Source: Pseudomonadota bacterium (lineage in GTDB: Bacteria; Pseudomonadota; Alphaproteobacteria; Micavibrionales; Micavibrionaceae). From it: DNA of 6,371 bases. Numbering within the stretch: position 1 is the first letter of the stretch; each line of letters opens with the position of its first letter. A program made the translations under genes and the position numbers. The notes under the pieces were generated by a model. It made no database searches. It had not been told where the DNA came from and saw nothing but the letters and a program-made list of their open reading frames with translations. Positions 1 to 5,589 of the stretch are shown in pieces. The DNA is taken from NCBI GenBank assembly GCA_016198545.1, contig JACQIJ010000230.1, positions 1-6,371 on the forward strand. Direction: 5' to 3'.

Positions 1-422
1 ATTTCCAGCAGCATGTTGGGCCACAGTTCCGATTCCATCCACAGGATGACATCCGGATTCCAGTGATTAAGAAAATTTTTTGTCCATTGAGGGTGATCGA
101 CCGGGAAGAACTGGTGAAACGCGCCGGGCGGCAGGCGGTCCTCCATCAGTTTCGCCGATGTGAGCGTGCCGGTTGTCACCAGGATGTTTTGAAAGGGCGT
201 TTGTTTTTGCAGGGCGTTGATCAGGATGAGGGTCGATTGCGCCTCGCCCACGCTGGCGGCGTGGAACCAGGCCAGAGGGCCGGCAGGGCGTTGTTTATTG
301 TAAATACCCATGCGTTCGGCCAGACGCGCCGGGTCTTCCTTGCCAATCCGGCTGCGGCGCAATAAAACCTTTCGTATCAATGGCGTACCGGCACCCATCG
401 CCGCTGAATACAGTGTAAGCAT
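1..422 (-). CDS. waaA: 3-deoxy-D-manno-octulosonic acid (Kdo) transferase, N-terminal 140 residues (runs off the left edge)
   Basis: WaaA transfers Kdo from CMP-Kdo to the lipid A precursor at the cytoplasmic face of the inner membrane, starting the LPS inner core. The 140 visible residues are the N-terminal, acceptor-side domain of this GT-B enzyme (about 420 residues in the family); the rest lies left of the window. Seen in the translation: a short hydrophobic N-terminus, then RIGKEDPARLAERMG (25-39), FHAASVGEA (53-61) with the conserved acid E60, and ILWMESELWPN (126-136), the family's E-x-E-x-WPN signature carrying the second conserved acid. E60 corresponds to the proposed catalytic base. 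The ATG start at 422 resembles the E. coli N-terminus. An in-frame TTG two codons upstream (428) has the better-placed AGGA (436-439, 7-base gap) and could be the true start. The gene diverges from the small gene at 527. Confidence 0.95.
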   Translation of the reverse strand, partial: MLTLYSAAMGAGTPLIRKVLLRRSRIGKEDPARLAERMGIYNKQRPAGPLAWFHAASVGEAQSTLILINALQKQTPFQNILVTTGTLTSAKLMEDRLPPGAFHQFFPVDHPQWTKNFLNHWNPDVILWMESELWPNMLLE

Positions 423-448
423 GGCCAAAATCGCGTCCTGATAACCTT

Positions 449-478
449 ATTTTAGGGCTTTTTCGGTTATCGTGTAGA
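449..478 (-). promoter_or_regulatory. candidate sigma70-type promoter of waaA
   Basis: Reading leftward there is TCTACA (478-473), an 18-base spacer and TAAAAT (454-449). The -10 matches the consensus at five of six positions and the -35 at four of six. Transcription would start near 442, about 20 bases before the waaA ATG. Only hexamers and spacing support this call. The rest of the 104-base divergent gap (423-526) shows no convincing rightward promoter; TAGATATAAG at 475-484 is the only -10-like run there and lacks a good -35. Confidence 0.35.
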
Positions 479-526
479 TATAAGGCCTTGGGGGCATTTT
501 GCAAGGCAAATAAGGCAAGGGATACA

Positions 527-805
527 ATGAGGCGTATGGACAAAAAACGCGAAAAACTGGTGGGGGAGGCAATGGAGACATTGCGCATGACCCGCCGCGC
601 CATCGATCCCCGGATTCTGGATCATGCGCGCCGGATCATCGAGAAGCATGCCGGCCGTCATCAGGAAGTGTTCCAGCCGCCATCGGCTGAAAACGGCAAG
701 GTCCCCGTTGACCGGCAGAAAAACCTGTCGGTCATCCTGCAATTCATAAAGACGAACAACAACGCCGCGCTGAACAGCAAGATAAAATCGCTGCTGGGGA
801 AATAA
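527..805 (+). CDS. small basic protein of unknown function (92 aa)
   Basis: I do not recognise this protein. It is 92 residues, has no signal peptide or membrane segment, and should be cytoplasmic. The N-terminal half (1-47) is rich in Arg and Lys and looks helical. A Pro/Gly linker (about 50-60) follows, then a second predicted helix (62-75) and a Lys-containing C-terminus ending LLGK. The ATG at 527 is chosen because AAGGGA (517-522) lies just upstream; the in-frame TTG at 488 has no such site, and the ATG at 536 is too far from it. The net positive charge would fit nucleic-acid or membrane-surface binding, but that is only inference. The gene diverges from waaA and converges on the 822-1802 gene, with 16 bases between the two stop codons. 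It could be a lineage-specific gene; moderate confidence that it is real. Confidence 0.6.
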   Translation: MRRMDKKREKLVGEAMETLRMTRRAIDPRILDHARRIIEKHAGRHQEVFQPPSAENGKVPVDRQKNLSVILQFIKTNNNAALNSKIKSLLGK

Positions 806-821
806 GAAACAATCAAGCCGG

Positions 822-1802
822 TTACTGCGTACAGGCTCCGCCATCCTGCGTCAGGTAACATCCCGCGTTCGGGCATATGCCGTCCGGATAAGCGGGGATG
901 TTGACGCGGTTGACCATGATGCCCGTCGGCAGAGGCCCTGCGCATCCCGGCGCCAGGCCGACCGGCAGCGTCAGGTCGAAGAACGTAAAGACCGGGTCTT
1001 CGAGATAGGGCGTCAGGTCGGATGGCCACGGGTTTTCCGCAGGCAGCGTGTAGCGGTTGCCCATGTCGTTGAAGGCGACGTTGATGGCTTCGCCGACAAG
1101 GCCCGAAAACGGTATGCCGGTGCACATGTTGGAGGGGCTCCACGGGCCAAACGGTTCAAGCTCAAGACGCGGATCAAATTTTGTATACCATTGGAAATCA
1201 AAGAAGGCGTCGTGGTCGGGTTGATCAAAAAAGTTCATGCATTTCGCCAAGGTCCATACCCCCTGCATCTCCGTGCAGTTGTATTCGTATCCTTCGGCAA
1301 ATCCGGCCTGGAACGGCCTCGAGTCAAAGCGAACGTTACCGACCCTGTTTGCGAGATACCATCCCTCAAACATGCCGGATCCCGCTCCTGCGTTGGAAAT
1401 ATAGTTGTTTACGGTTATGCCGACTGCCCTGAAGAGAGCTTCGTTCAGCGAGGTGGGGCCCAGCCCCGGACCGCCGCAGCAGCCGACTTCGCTGAAAAGA
1501 CCGATGTCCGGAAAAGGCGGGATGGCGGCCAGTTGATTCACCATGCCAAGAAAACAGGTGTAGTCGAACACGCTGTCCGGTTTTAGTATCAGGTTCTGGT
1601 TTTGCGCGATTTCACGCTGAGCCTCAAGCCATGCTTTTGCTTCAAGGGAATCCATGTATTCGGGATCGCAGGCCGTATCCGCCGTTTGCGCCTTGGCCGG
1701 GCCGGCGGACAGAAAAAGAACAAAAGGAAGCACATACAAAACAAGACGGCGCGCAAGCCCTGCCTTTTTCTTCAGGCGTCCATATTTCCAGTCTTTTGCC
1801 AT
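822..1802 (-). CDS. exported cysteine-rich protein of unknown function (326 aa)
   Basis: I do not recognise the family. The N-terminus has a signal peptide: a basic region (KYGRLKKK, then ARR at 17-19), a hydrophobic core (20-34) and a likely signal peptidase I site after AKA (36-38). The mature protein, about 288 residues, holds eleven cysteines, at 45, 83, 108, 109, 176, 188, 227, 287, 310, 315 and 324. That is typical of a periplasmic or extracellular disulfide-bonded protein; the CC pair sits in VGCCGGPGLGPTS. Aromatic and Pro-rich stretches (IPPFPDIG, FFDFQWYTKF, PFGPWSPSNMC) suggest a beta-rich fold. There is no second membrane segment and no lipobox. The ATG at 1802 is chosen because AAGG (1811-1814) lies 8 bases upstream; another ATG at 1817 would add five residues but lacks a ribosome binding site. 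It lies 61 bases downstream of the 1864-2391 gene on the same strand, so the two exported proteins are probably co-transcribed. Confidence 0.85.
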   Translation of the reverse strand: MAKDWKYGRLKKKAGLARRLVLYVLPFVLFLSAGPAKAQTADTACDPEYMDSLEAKAWLEAQREIAQNQNLILKPDSVFDYTCFLGMVNQLAAIPPFPDIGLFSEVGCCGGPGLGPTSLNEALFRAVGITVNNYISNAGAGSGMFEGWYLANRVGNVRFDSRPFQAGFAEGYEYNCTEMQGVWTLAKCMNFFDQPDHDAFFDFQWYTKFDPRLELEPFGPWSPSNMCTGIPFSGLVGEAINVAFNDMGNRYTLPAENPWPSDLTPYLEDPVFTFFDLTLPVGLAPGCAGPLPTGIMVNRVNIPAYPDGICPNAGCYLTQDGGACTQ

Positions 1803-1863
1803 CGCGAATACCTTCATGTTATTTTTTTGTTTTACCCGGGTATGGGTATGTCCTCTGTTTCCA

Positions 1864-2391
1864 TTAATCCTTGCTGTCGCTTTTGAAAAATTTAAAAGGC
1901 GACTTTGACGTTTTCGTTTTTTCGGCGGGTACGCTGGAATCTGCGCCCGGACTTGCGGAAGCGGCATTTTTTCCTTCATAGACGTATTGCTTTTTTACGG
2001 CGCCTGCGCCCGCGGTCCCCGCAGAGGCCTGCTTGTAAAGCGATGCATAGTAAGCGGCTCTCTTCGAGGCATAGTCTTCGTATTTTTTCGTATATCCGGC
2101 CTTGTAGGAGGCATGTTTGGAAACCAGGGATGCTTTTGAGGCGGCCATGTTTTTTTCAAACCCGCCTGATTTCTTTTGCCCTCCGGATGAATTTCCAAGC
2201 CTGGCCGGCATTGAAGACTTTCCGCCGGTCAGTTCCTTTCTTTTTCCAATGTATTCCCGACCGTCGTTGCCCTTTTTATTGAACAGCGCGGGCTTGTCCT
2301 GCGCGAACGTCGGGGACGCGGCAACGCATCCCGCCCCGGCGATGAGGCAGAAAGCCGCAATGAACAAACCTGACCGTATGCCGTTTTTCAC
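1864..2391 (-). CDS. exported Lys/Ala/Ser/Tyr-rich cationic protein of unknown function (175 aa)
   Basis: No family recognised. From a GTG start at 2391 the product has a signal peptide: KNGIR, a hydrophobic core at 8-24, and a probable cleavage after TFA (28-30). The GAGC at 19-22 is a poor lipobox. The mature part has about 25 lysines and 4 arginines against 12 acidic residues in 145, so it is strongly cationic. Residues 81-123 form a likely long helix with tyrosines at 96, 100, 104, 107, 114, 115 and 119, flanked by Gly/Ser/Lys-rich, probably disordered segments. The C-terminus (FKFFKSDSKD) is again basic. GTG is chosen because GGGGA (2400-2404) lies 8 bases upstream and a promoter -10 overlaps the only longer option, a TTG at 2433. 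A cationic exported protein could bind LPS, peptidoglycan or nucleic acid; this is inference. It is the first gene of a probable two-gene unit with 822-1802. Confidence 0.75.
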   Translation of the reverse strand: MKNGIRSGLFIAAFCLIAGAGCVAASPTFAQDKPALFNKKGNDGREYIGKRKELTGGKSSMPARLGNSSGGQKKSGGFEKNMAASKASLVSKHASYKAGYTKKYEDYASKRAAYYASLYKQASAGTAGAGAVKKQYVYEGKNAASASPGADSSVPAEKTKTSKSPFKFFKSDSKD

Positions 2392-2432
2392 GGAAAAAGT
2401 CCCCGCACAATGAAGCCCCGCAACTACATACA

Positions 2433-2462
2433 ATTTTATCAGATTTTTAGGTATTTGTGCAA
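2433..2462 (-). promoter_or_regulatory. candidate promoter of the two exported-protein genes
   Basis: Reading leftward: TTGCAC (2462-2457), an 18-base spacer, then TAAAAT (2438-2433). The -10 matches the sigma70 consensus at five of six positions and the -35 at four of six. Transcription would start near 2426, giving a leader of about 35 bases before the GTG at 2391, which is consistent with that start choice. The surrounding 112-base gap (2392-2503) is noticeably AT-rich compared with the genes. Confidence 0.5.
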
Positions 2463-2480
2463 TTTGCCTTGGCAGGACAT

Positions 2481-2505
2481 AACCTGTTGATTCACAGGTT
2501 TTTTT
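2481..2505 (+). terminator. hairpin plus T-run just past the DUF3126 stop codon (rightward orientation)
   Basis: A perfect 7-bp stem, AACCTGT (2481-2487) with ACAGGTT (2494-2500), closes a 6-base loop and is followed on the + strand by five more T (2501-2505). This is the shape of an intrinsic terminator for rightward transcription. Yet both flanking genes run leftward, and on their strand the stem is preceded by A's and not followed by T's. It may stop antisense transcription, act as a 3'-end stabiliser or weak terminator for the DUF3126 transcript, or be fortuitous. Confidence 0.4.
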
Positions 2506-2725
2506 ATGCCGCCAGATCCATGCTGAGGATGGCCATGTTGAAATCGTAGGAGATTTCGCCGTCTTCCTCGTCCTTGTAAATCGTGCCGATGAATTCGCCG
2601 TTCAGCAGGACTTCCACCGAATCCTGTGCTTTTTCACGAACGCGCAGGGCTATTCCCTTGTTTCCGAAAGTCTTTTGCAGATAGTCCTGAAGCTTTGCCG
2701 CTTCCTGCGATGAAATGTTGCTCAT
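2504..2725 (-). CDS. DUF3126 family protein (73 aa)
   Basis: A small cytoplasmic protein matching the alphaproteobacterial DUF3126 family over its whole length; molecular function is not known. Recognisable family features are the N-terminal helix QEAAKLQDYLQKTFGN (7-22), then DSVEVLLNGEFIGTIYKDEEDGE (35-57, family pattern DSaEVy..dEFIGv.y.DeeDG) and SYDFNMAILSMDL (59-71). No signal peptide, membrane segment or cysteine. The length is normal for the family, so the gene appears complete. The start at 2725 is supported by a strong AAGGAG site immediately upstream. It follows the acyltransferase gene by 36 bases on the same strand and is probably the last gene of the olsB operon, ending at the 2481-2505 hairpin. 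In other Alphaproteobacteria, as far as I recall, the family is found near various housekeeping genes, so the context does not strongly assign it to ornithine lipids. Confidence 0.9.
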   Translation of the reverse strand: MSNISSQEAAKLQDYLQKTFGNKGIALRVREKAQDSVEVLLNGEFIGTIYKDEEDGEISYDFNMAILSMDLAA

Positions 2726-2761
2726 GCTTTTCTCCTTTGATGCGGGGCAGTCTATACCATT

Positions 2762-3556
2762 TCAGGCCGCCAAGGCCAGCAATTGTTCCGGCAGCATGAG
2801 GCCGCCCGCGACGTCATTATAACAATCGTTGCATAGGGCCTTGCGGTCGCTGTAGCCAGCGGCTTCGCGCACGGGATGGAAGGTTATGGCCACTTTCGCG
2901 CCGCGGCGGAATCTGGCGAATTGCCAGATATGGGGCGGCAGGGTCATGTCGCGGTGCCAGGCATACTGATCGCGGATTTCGGTCGTGACGGCAGATTTCC
3001 CGTTTACCTCCAGCAACGAAATCGTGATCGGCTGCACGGGCAGCGGCTTGCCGGTCGGATTTTCAAGCGCGAGGCTGAACAGGCTCGATTTGAACGGCAG
3101 GACTTTGGATCCGTCCGACGACGTTCCTTCGGCGAAGATCATCAGGCTGTTGCCGTCGCGCAGGACTTTTTCAATGGCTTCCTTGCCGGCGGCGGCGTCC
3201 TGCCGTTCGCGGCTGATGTAAACGGTCTGCTGCATCTTTCCCATGTAGCCTATCAGCGGCCAGCGCGACATGTCGCCCCGCGCCACGAACGATCCCATGA
3301 CGACGGAGCCGAGCGCGGGGATGTCGAGGTAGGAAAGATGGTTGCTGACGTAGATGATCTGGCGGCCTTTTACGGGAGCGCTGCGGACGATGACTTCCAC
3401 GCCGAATATTTTGCAGGTTCCCCACTGCCAGAAGATGGGCATCAGGTACGAGTATTTGCCGCGGTAAAAAGGAAGCAGGAGCGTCTGCGTTCCGACGACG
3501 ACGACAGTAAGGATGGCGAGAAGGAACAGCCGGAAGACGGCGCGCGCCGTGCCCAT
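2762..3556 (-). CDS. olsA: PlsC-type 1-acyl-glycerol/lyso-ornithine lipid O-acyltransferase (probable OlsA, 264 aa)
   Basis: A membrane-bound acyltransferase of the PlsC/LPLAT family, which moves an acyl chain from acyl-ACP to a lysolipid hydroxyl on the inner leaflet. Motifs in order: an N-terminal membrane segment (about 7-30); block I NHLSYLD (72-78) with catalytic H73 and D78; block II FVARGDMSRWPLIG (90-103); block III FAEGTSSDGSKVLPFK (141-156) with E143-G144-T145; and block IV PVQPITI (173-179). All four are intact and the length fits. Its start codon shares one base with the olsB stop (TAATG), so the two should be translationally coupled. That tight linkage is why I favour OlsA (second step of ornithine-lipid synthesis: lyso-ornithine lipid to ornithine lipid) over a housekeeping PlsC. 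A dual role making phosphatidic acid is possible, as reported for OlsA elsewhere. The C-terminus has C-N-D-C (241-244), a small unusual pair of cysteines. Confidence 0.9.
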   Translation of the reverse strand: MGTARAVFRLFLLAILTVVVVGTQTLLLPFYRGKYSYLMPIFWQWGTCKIFGVEVIVRSAPVKGRQIIYVSNHLSYLDIPALGSVVMGSFVARGDMSRWPLIGYMGKMQQTVYISRERQDAAAGKEAIEKVLRDGNSLMIFAEGTSSDGSKVLPFKSSLFSLALENPTGKPLPVQPITISLLEVNGKSAVTTEIRDQYAWHRDMTLPPHIWQFARFRRGAKVAITFHPVREAAGYSDRKALCNDCYNDVAGGLMLPEQLLALAA

Positions 3557-4458
3557 TATTTTCCAGCCTTGGCGGCGAGTACGCCATTCGATTTTTCCGC
3601 GTATTCTTCCTGCGACGGGATAGGGCGGTTGACCTTGCGGCTATAAAATTTGCGGTATCTTTCTGCGACCTGCTTCATCGGCATGACGATGCAGATATCC
3701 GTCGTGTTGAATTGCTGATCGATGACGGCGCCTTCGCCGATATGCGCGCCGAGGCGCAGATACCCCTTGATGAGGGCGGGCAGGGCGCTGAAGGCCTCTT
3801 TCGGGTTGATGTCTTCCTTTGCATGTAAATTCATATCAACGAAACGTTCATCCAGCGCGCGCGGACGCAAGTCCGCCGGGGCAAGGTGATAGTGGTAAAG
3901 ATATGCAAGCGATTGCGACAGGGCCGCGACATCCGTTCCATGAAGGCTTGCGCAGCCGAACATCAGTTCGATGTCATGGTCGAGCATGTAATCCGTGATG
4001 CCCTGCCACAGCAGCTGCAGGACGGGCCGCGTGCGGTATTCGGCCAGAACGCACGAGCGCCCAAGTTCCAGAAGCGTTGCGCCGCTGTCGAGCAGGGGCT
4101 CGATGTTGTATTCGCCGCTTGTATAGAAGCGTCCGTATTCTTCCGCCGCTTTCCGGCGCAGAAGGCGGTACGTGCCGACTATCTTTTCAATGGAGTCGTT
4201 TATGGATTCATCAACGACGATCAGGTGATCCGAAATCGCGTCGTAACCGTCGAAGTCGCGGCGGCGGGAGGCCATTTCCGGCGTTGGCTTTGCGCCGTAT
4301 TCCTCATAGAACACGCGGTAGCGCAAATGCTGGGCGGCATCTATCTCGACCGGGCTTTTTGCCAGACGAACGCTAACATTTTCGATATTGATTTGAGAGA
4401 CGCCCATTCCCGGTAAAAATCTGTTGTTGCACCGCCAAAGCCCCGCCAGACGTTGCAT
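3556..4458 (-). CDS. olsB: L-ornithine N-alpha-acyltransferase OlsB (300 aa)
   Basis: OlsB is a GNAT-fold enzyme that transfers a 3-hydroxyacyl chain from acyl-ACP to the alpha-amino group of ornithine, giving lyso-ornithine lipid, the first committed step to this phosphorus-free membrane lipid. Family hallmarks: VRLAKSPVEIDAAQHLRYRVF (30-50), GTYRLL (95-100), LELGRSCV (130-137) followed by YR (141-142), the core FGCASLHGTD (167-176), then ALIKGYLRLGA (228-238) and DQQFNTTDICIV (247-258). Length is typical, near 280-300. The start at 4458 is placed 9 bases after ACAGGA. An ATG at 4467 sits directly on that site, and an ATG at 4407 would drop the non-conserved first 17 residues; both are possible. 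It is the first gene of olsB-olsA-DUF3126 and diverges from the Sel1 gene with under 50 bases between starts. In some bacteria ornithine lipids rise under phosphate limitation, but I see no clear Pho box here. Confidence 0.93.
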   Translation of the reverse strand: MQRLAGLWRCNNRFLPGMGVSQINIENVSVRLAKSPVEIDAAQHLRYRVFYEEYGAKPTPEMASRRRDFDGYDAISDHLIVVDESINDSIEKIVGTYRLLRRKAAEEYGRFYTSGEYNIEPLLDSGATLLELGRSCVLAEYRTRPVLQLLWQGITDYMLDHDIELMFGCASLHGTDVAALSQSLAYLYHYHLAPADLRPRALDERFVDMNLHAKEDINPKEAFSALPALIKGYLRLGAHIGEGAVIDQQFNTTDICIVMPMKQVAERYRKFYSRKVNRPIPSQEEYAEKSNGVLAAKAGK

Positions 4459-4500
4459 CCTAAGCATTCCTGTGTCACCGTCAAGTTAAAGATATGAGGC

Positions 4501-4524
4501 GTTTTTGAAAAATATGTCAAAAAC
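4501..4524. repeat. 24-bp dyad between the divergent olsB and Sel1 genes
   Basis: The arms GTTTTTGA (4501-4508) and TCAAAAAC (4517-4524) are perfect inverted repeats around an 8-base spacer. The dyad covers the TTG (4505) and ATG (4514) start candidates of the rightward gene. On the other strand it contains TTGACA (4520-4515), a perfect -35 hexamer pointing toward olsB, although no good -10 stands at 16-18 bases; the nearest, TATCTT, would need a 20-base spacer. It could be a regulator site for the divergent pair or an mRNA hairpin over the start codon. Confidence 0.4.
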
Positions 4525-5095
4525 ATCCGTCCGCAGCCTGTTTTTAGCTGCTTTTGCCGTATTTATCCTTTCCTGTACGGTTGCTTTTGCCGTTGAGAAG
4601 AAGGAGCCGGAGCTTTCCGGGGCGGCCGTTTCGCAGGCGGCGGAAATTTTCGATCCTGAAAAGCAGTATGAGCAGGGCAAGGCGGCGGACGTGCAGGAGC
4701 TGGCCCTCGAATGGTACTGCCAGGCGGCGCGGCAGGGACATGGAAAATCCCAGTACGAAATCGGCCTGTTTTACATGAAGAGTCCCGATATCGTGAAGGG
4801 CAAGGAGGGAGGTCGGCGCAATATCGCAGCGGCCATGATGTGGCTCGATGTGGCGATTATAAACAAGATCAGGGAGGCTGTGGAGCTCAGAAAGGAACTC
4901 GGCAAGCGGGCGCAGCCGGCGGATTTTGCCCTGTATTCTTCCTTCACCCGCCGGGAAACGAATGCGCCCTGCACATGGGCGGAAATCTATGAGGGCAAGG
5001 AAGAAGGCGATGAAACCGTTATGTTGCATGACGGAACCCCGGTTGATGACGGAATGATAGAAATTGATGAAAACGAAAGTCTGGATATTGAATGA
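4505..5095 (+). CDS. exported Sel1-repeat (TPR-like) protein (196 aa)
   Basis: The N-terminus is a signal peptide (basic start, hydrophobic core 12-28, probable cleavage after AFA at 27-29). LSC at 22-24 is a weak alternative lipidation site. The mature protein contains a Sel1-like helical repeat, ALEWYCQAARQGHGKSQYE then IGLFYMKS (67-93). A second, partial one, NIAAAMMWLDVAI (106-118), is interrupted by a Lys/Gly-rich insert. The C-terminal 35 residues are strongly acidic (EGKEEGDE and EIDENESLDIE). Sel1 repeats usually mediate protein-protein contacts, often in envelope or signalling pathways; the partner is unknown here. A TTG start at 4505 is preferred because GAGG (4496-4499) is 5 bases upstream; the ATG at 4514 would be 14 bases away and gives nearly the same protein. 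Its stop overlaps the phosphatase start (ATGA), so it leads a three-gene operon. Confidence 0.82.
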   Translation: MKNMSKTSVRSLFLAAFAVFILSCTVAFAVEKKEPELSGAAVSQAAEIFDPEKQYEQGKAADVQELALEWYCQAARQGHGKSQYEIGLFYMKSPDIVKGKEGGRRNIAAAMMWLDVAIINKIREAVELRKELGKRAQPADFALYSSFTRRETNAPCTWAEIYEGKEEGDETVMLHDGTPVDDGMIEIDENESLDIE

Positions 5096-5589
5096 TGGGG
5101 GATGCGGTCTTGCCATACGGGGTGCTTTTCGTCTGCACCGGGAACATATGCCGGTCCCCGACGGCGGAAGGAGCGTTCCGGCGCCATGTCAGGGAGGCAG
5201 GGTTGGAAAAGCGTTTCCGCATCGACTCCGCGGGCACGACCGGCTATCACGCCGGAGATCCGCCGGATTCGCGCAGCCTGTCGGTTGCGCTGGAGTGCGG
5301 CGTGGCGATGGACGATCTGCGCGCACGGCGGCTGGAGCAATCCGATTTTCACGAATTTGATCTGATTCTGGCGATGGACGGCGGGCATATGGCGGAGATG
5401 CGGCGCATGGCCGGGGCGGAAAGCCGGGCGCGCCTGTCCATGTTCCTGGATTTTCTGCCGGATGCGGGGCGCGCGGACGTGCCCGACCCGTATTACGGCG
5501 GACGAAAGGATTTTTTATACGTTTTTGAACTGGCGGACAGGGGCGCGCGCGCCCTGCTGTCGCATCTGCGCGGGGAGATGGGAATATGA
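5092..5589 (+). CDS. low-molecular-weight protein tyrosine phosphatase (165 aa)
   Basis: A cytoplasmic LMW-PTP (ArsC-like fold) that hydrolyses phosphotyrosine through a cysteinyl-phosphate intermediate. The P-loop VCTGNICRSPTAEG (14-27) carries nucleophile C15 and the phosphate-binding R21 of the CX5R motif. IDSAGTTGYHAGDPPDSRS (44-62) and LILAMD (91-96) are typical core segments. The general acid is in VPDPYYGG (130-137), D132, with the usual Tyr pair. All catalytic residues are present, so it should be active. Length is normal. In many bacteria such enzymes pair with a tyrosine kinase controlling exopolysaccharide export; no kinase is visible here, so the substrate is unknown. The start overlaps the preceding stop by 4 bases, and a second ATG at 5095 is possible. 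Its own stop overlaps the next start by 4 bases, indicating co-translation with both neighbours. Confidence 0.94.
   Translation: MMGDAVLPYGVLFVCTGNICRSPTAEGAFRRHVREAGLEKRFRIDSAGTTGYHAGDPPDSRSLSVALECGVAMDDLRARRLEQSDFHEFDLILAMDGGHMAEMRRMAGAESRARLSMFLDFLPDAGRADVPDPYYGGRKDFLYVFELADRGARALLSHLRGEMGI

Noticed and set aside
503..521. Short direct repeat AAGGCAA upstream of the 527 gene
   Set aside because: It is only seven bases, occurs twice within a low-complexity stretch that includes the ribosome binding site, and has no further structure.
295..603. A 102-codon leftward frame covering the waaA start
   Set aside because: It overlaps waaA in another frame on the same strand, and waaA shows unmistakable motifs; the product here shows none.
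467..844. A leftward frame opposite the 527-805 gene
   Set aside because: Its start and end do not fit any ribosome binding site, and the rightward frame has a good one. Some doubt remains because the rightward protein is itself unrecognised.
2326..2331. Possible lipobox cysteine (C22) in the cationic exported protein
   Set aside because: The residues before it (A-G-A-G-C) lack the aliphatic residue expected at -3, and a standard signal peptidase site follows at TFA.
2876..3646. A 256-codon rightward open frame opposite the acyltransferase gene
   Set aside because: It is antisense to a PlsC-family gene with all four motifs, and its Asp/Arg/Ala/Gly-rich composition is typical of a shadow frame.
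3886..4416. A 176-codon rightward frame opposite olsB
   Set aside because: It is antisense to olsB, whose family motifs are continuous across the same interval.
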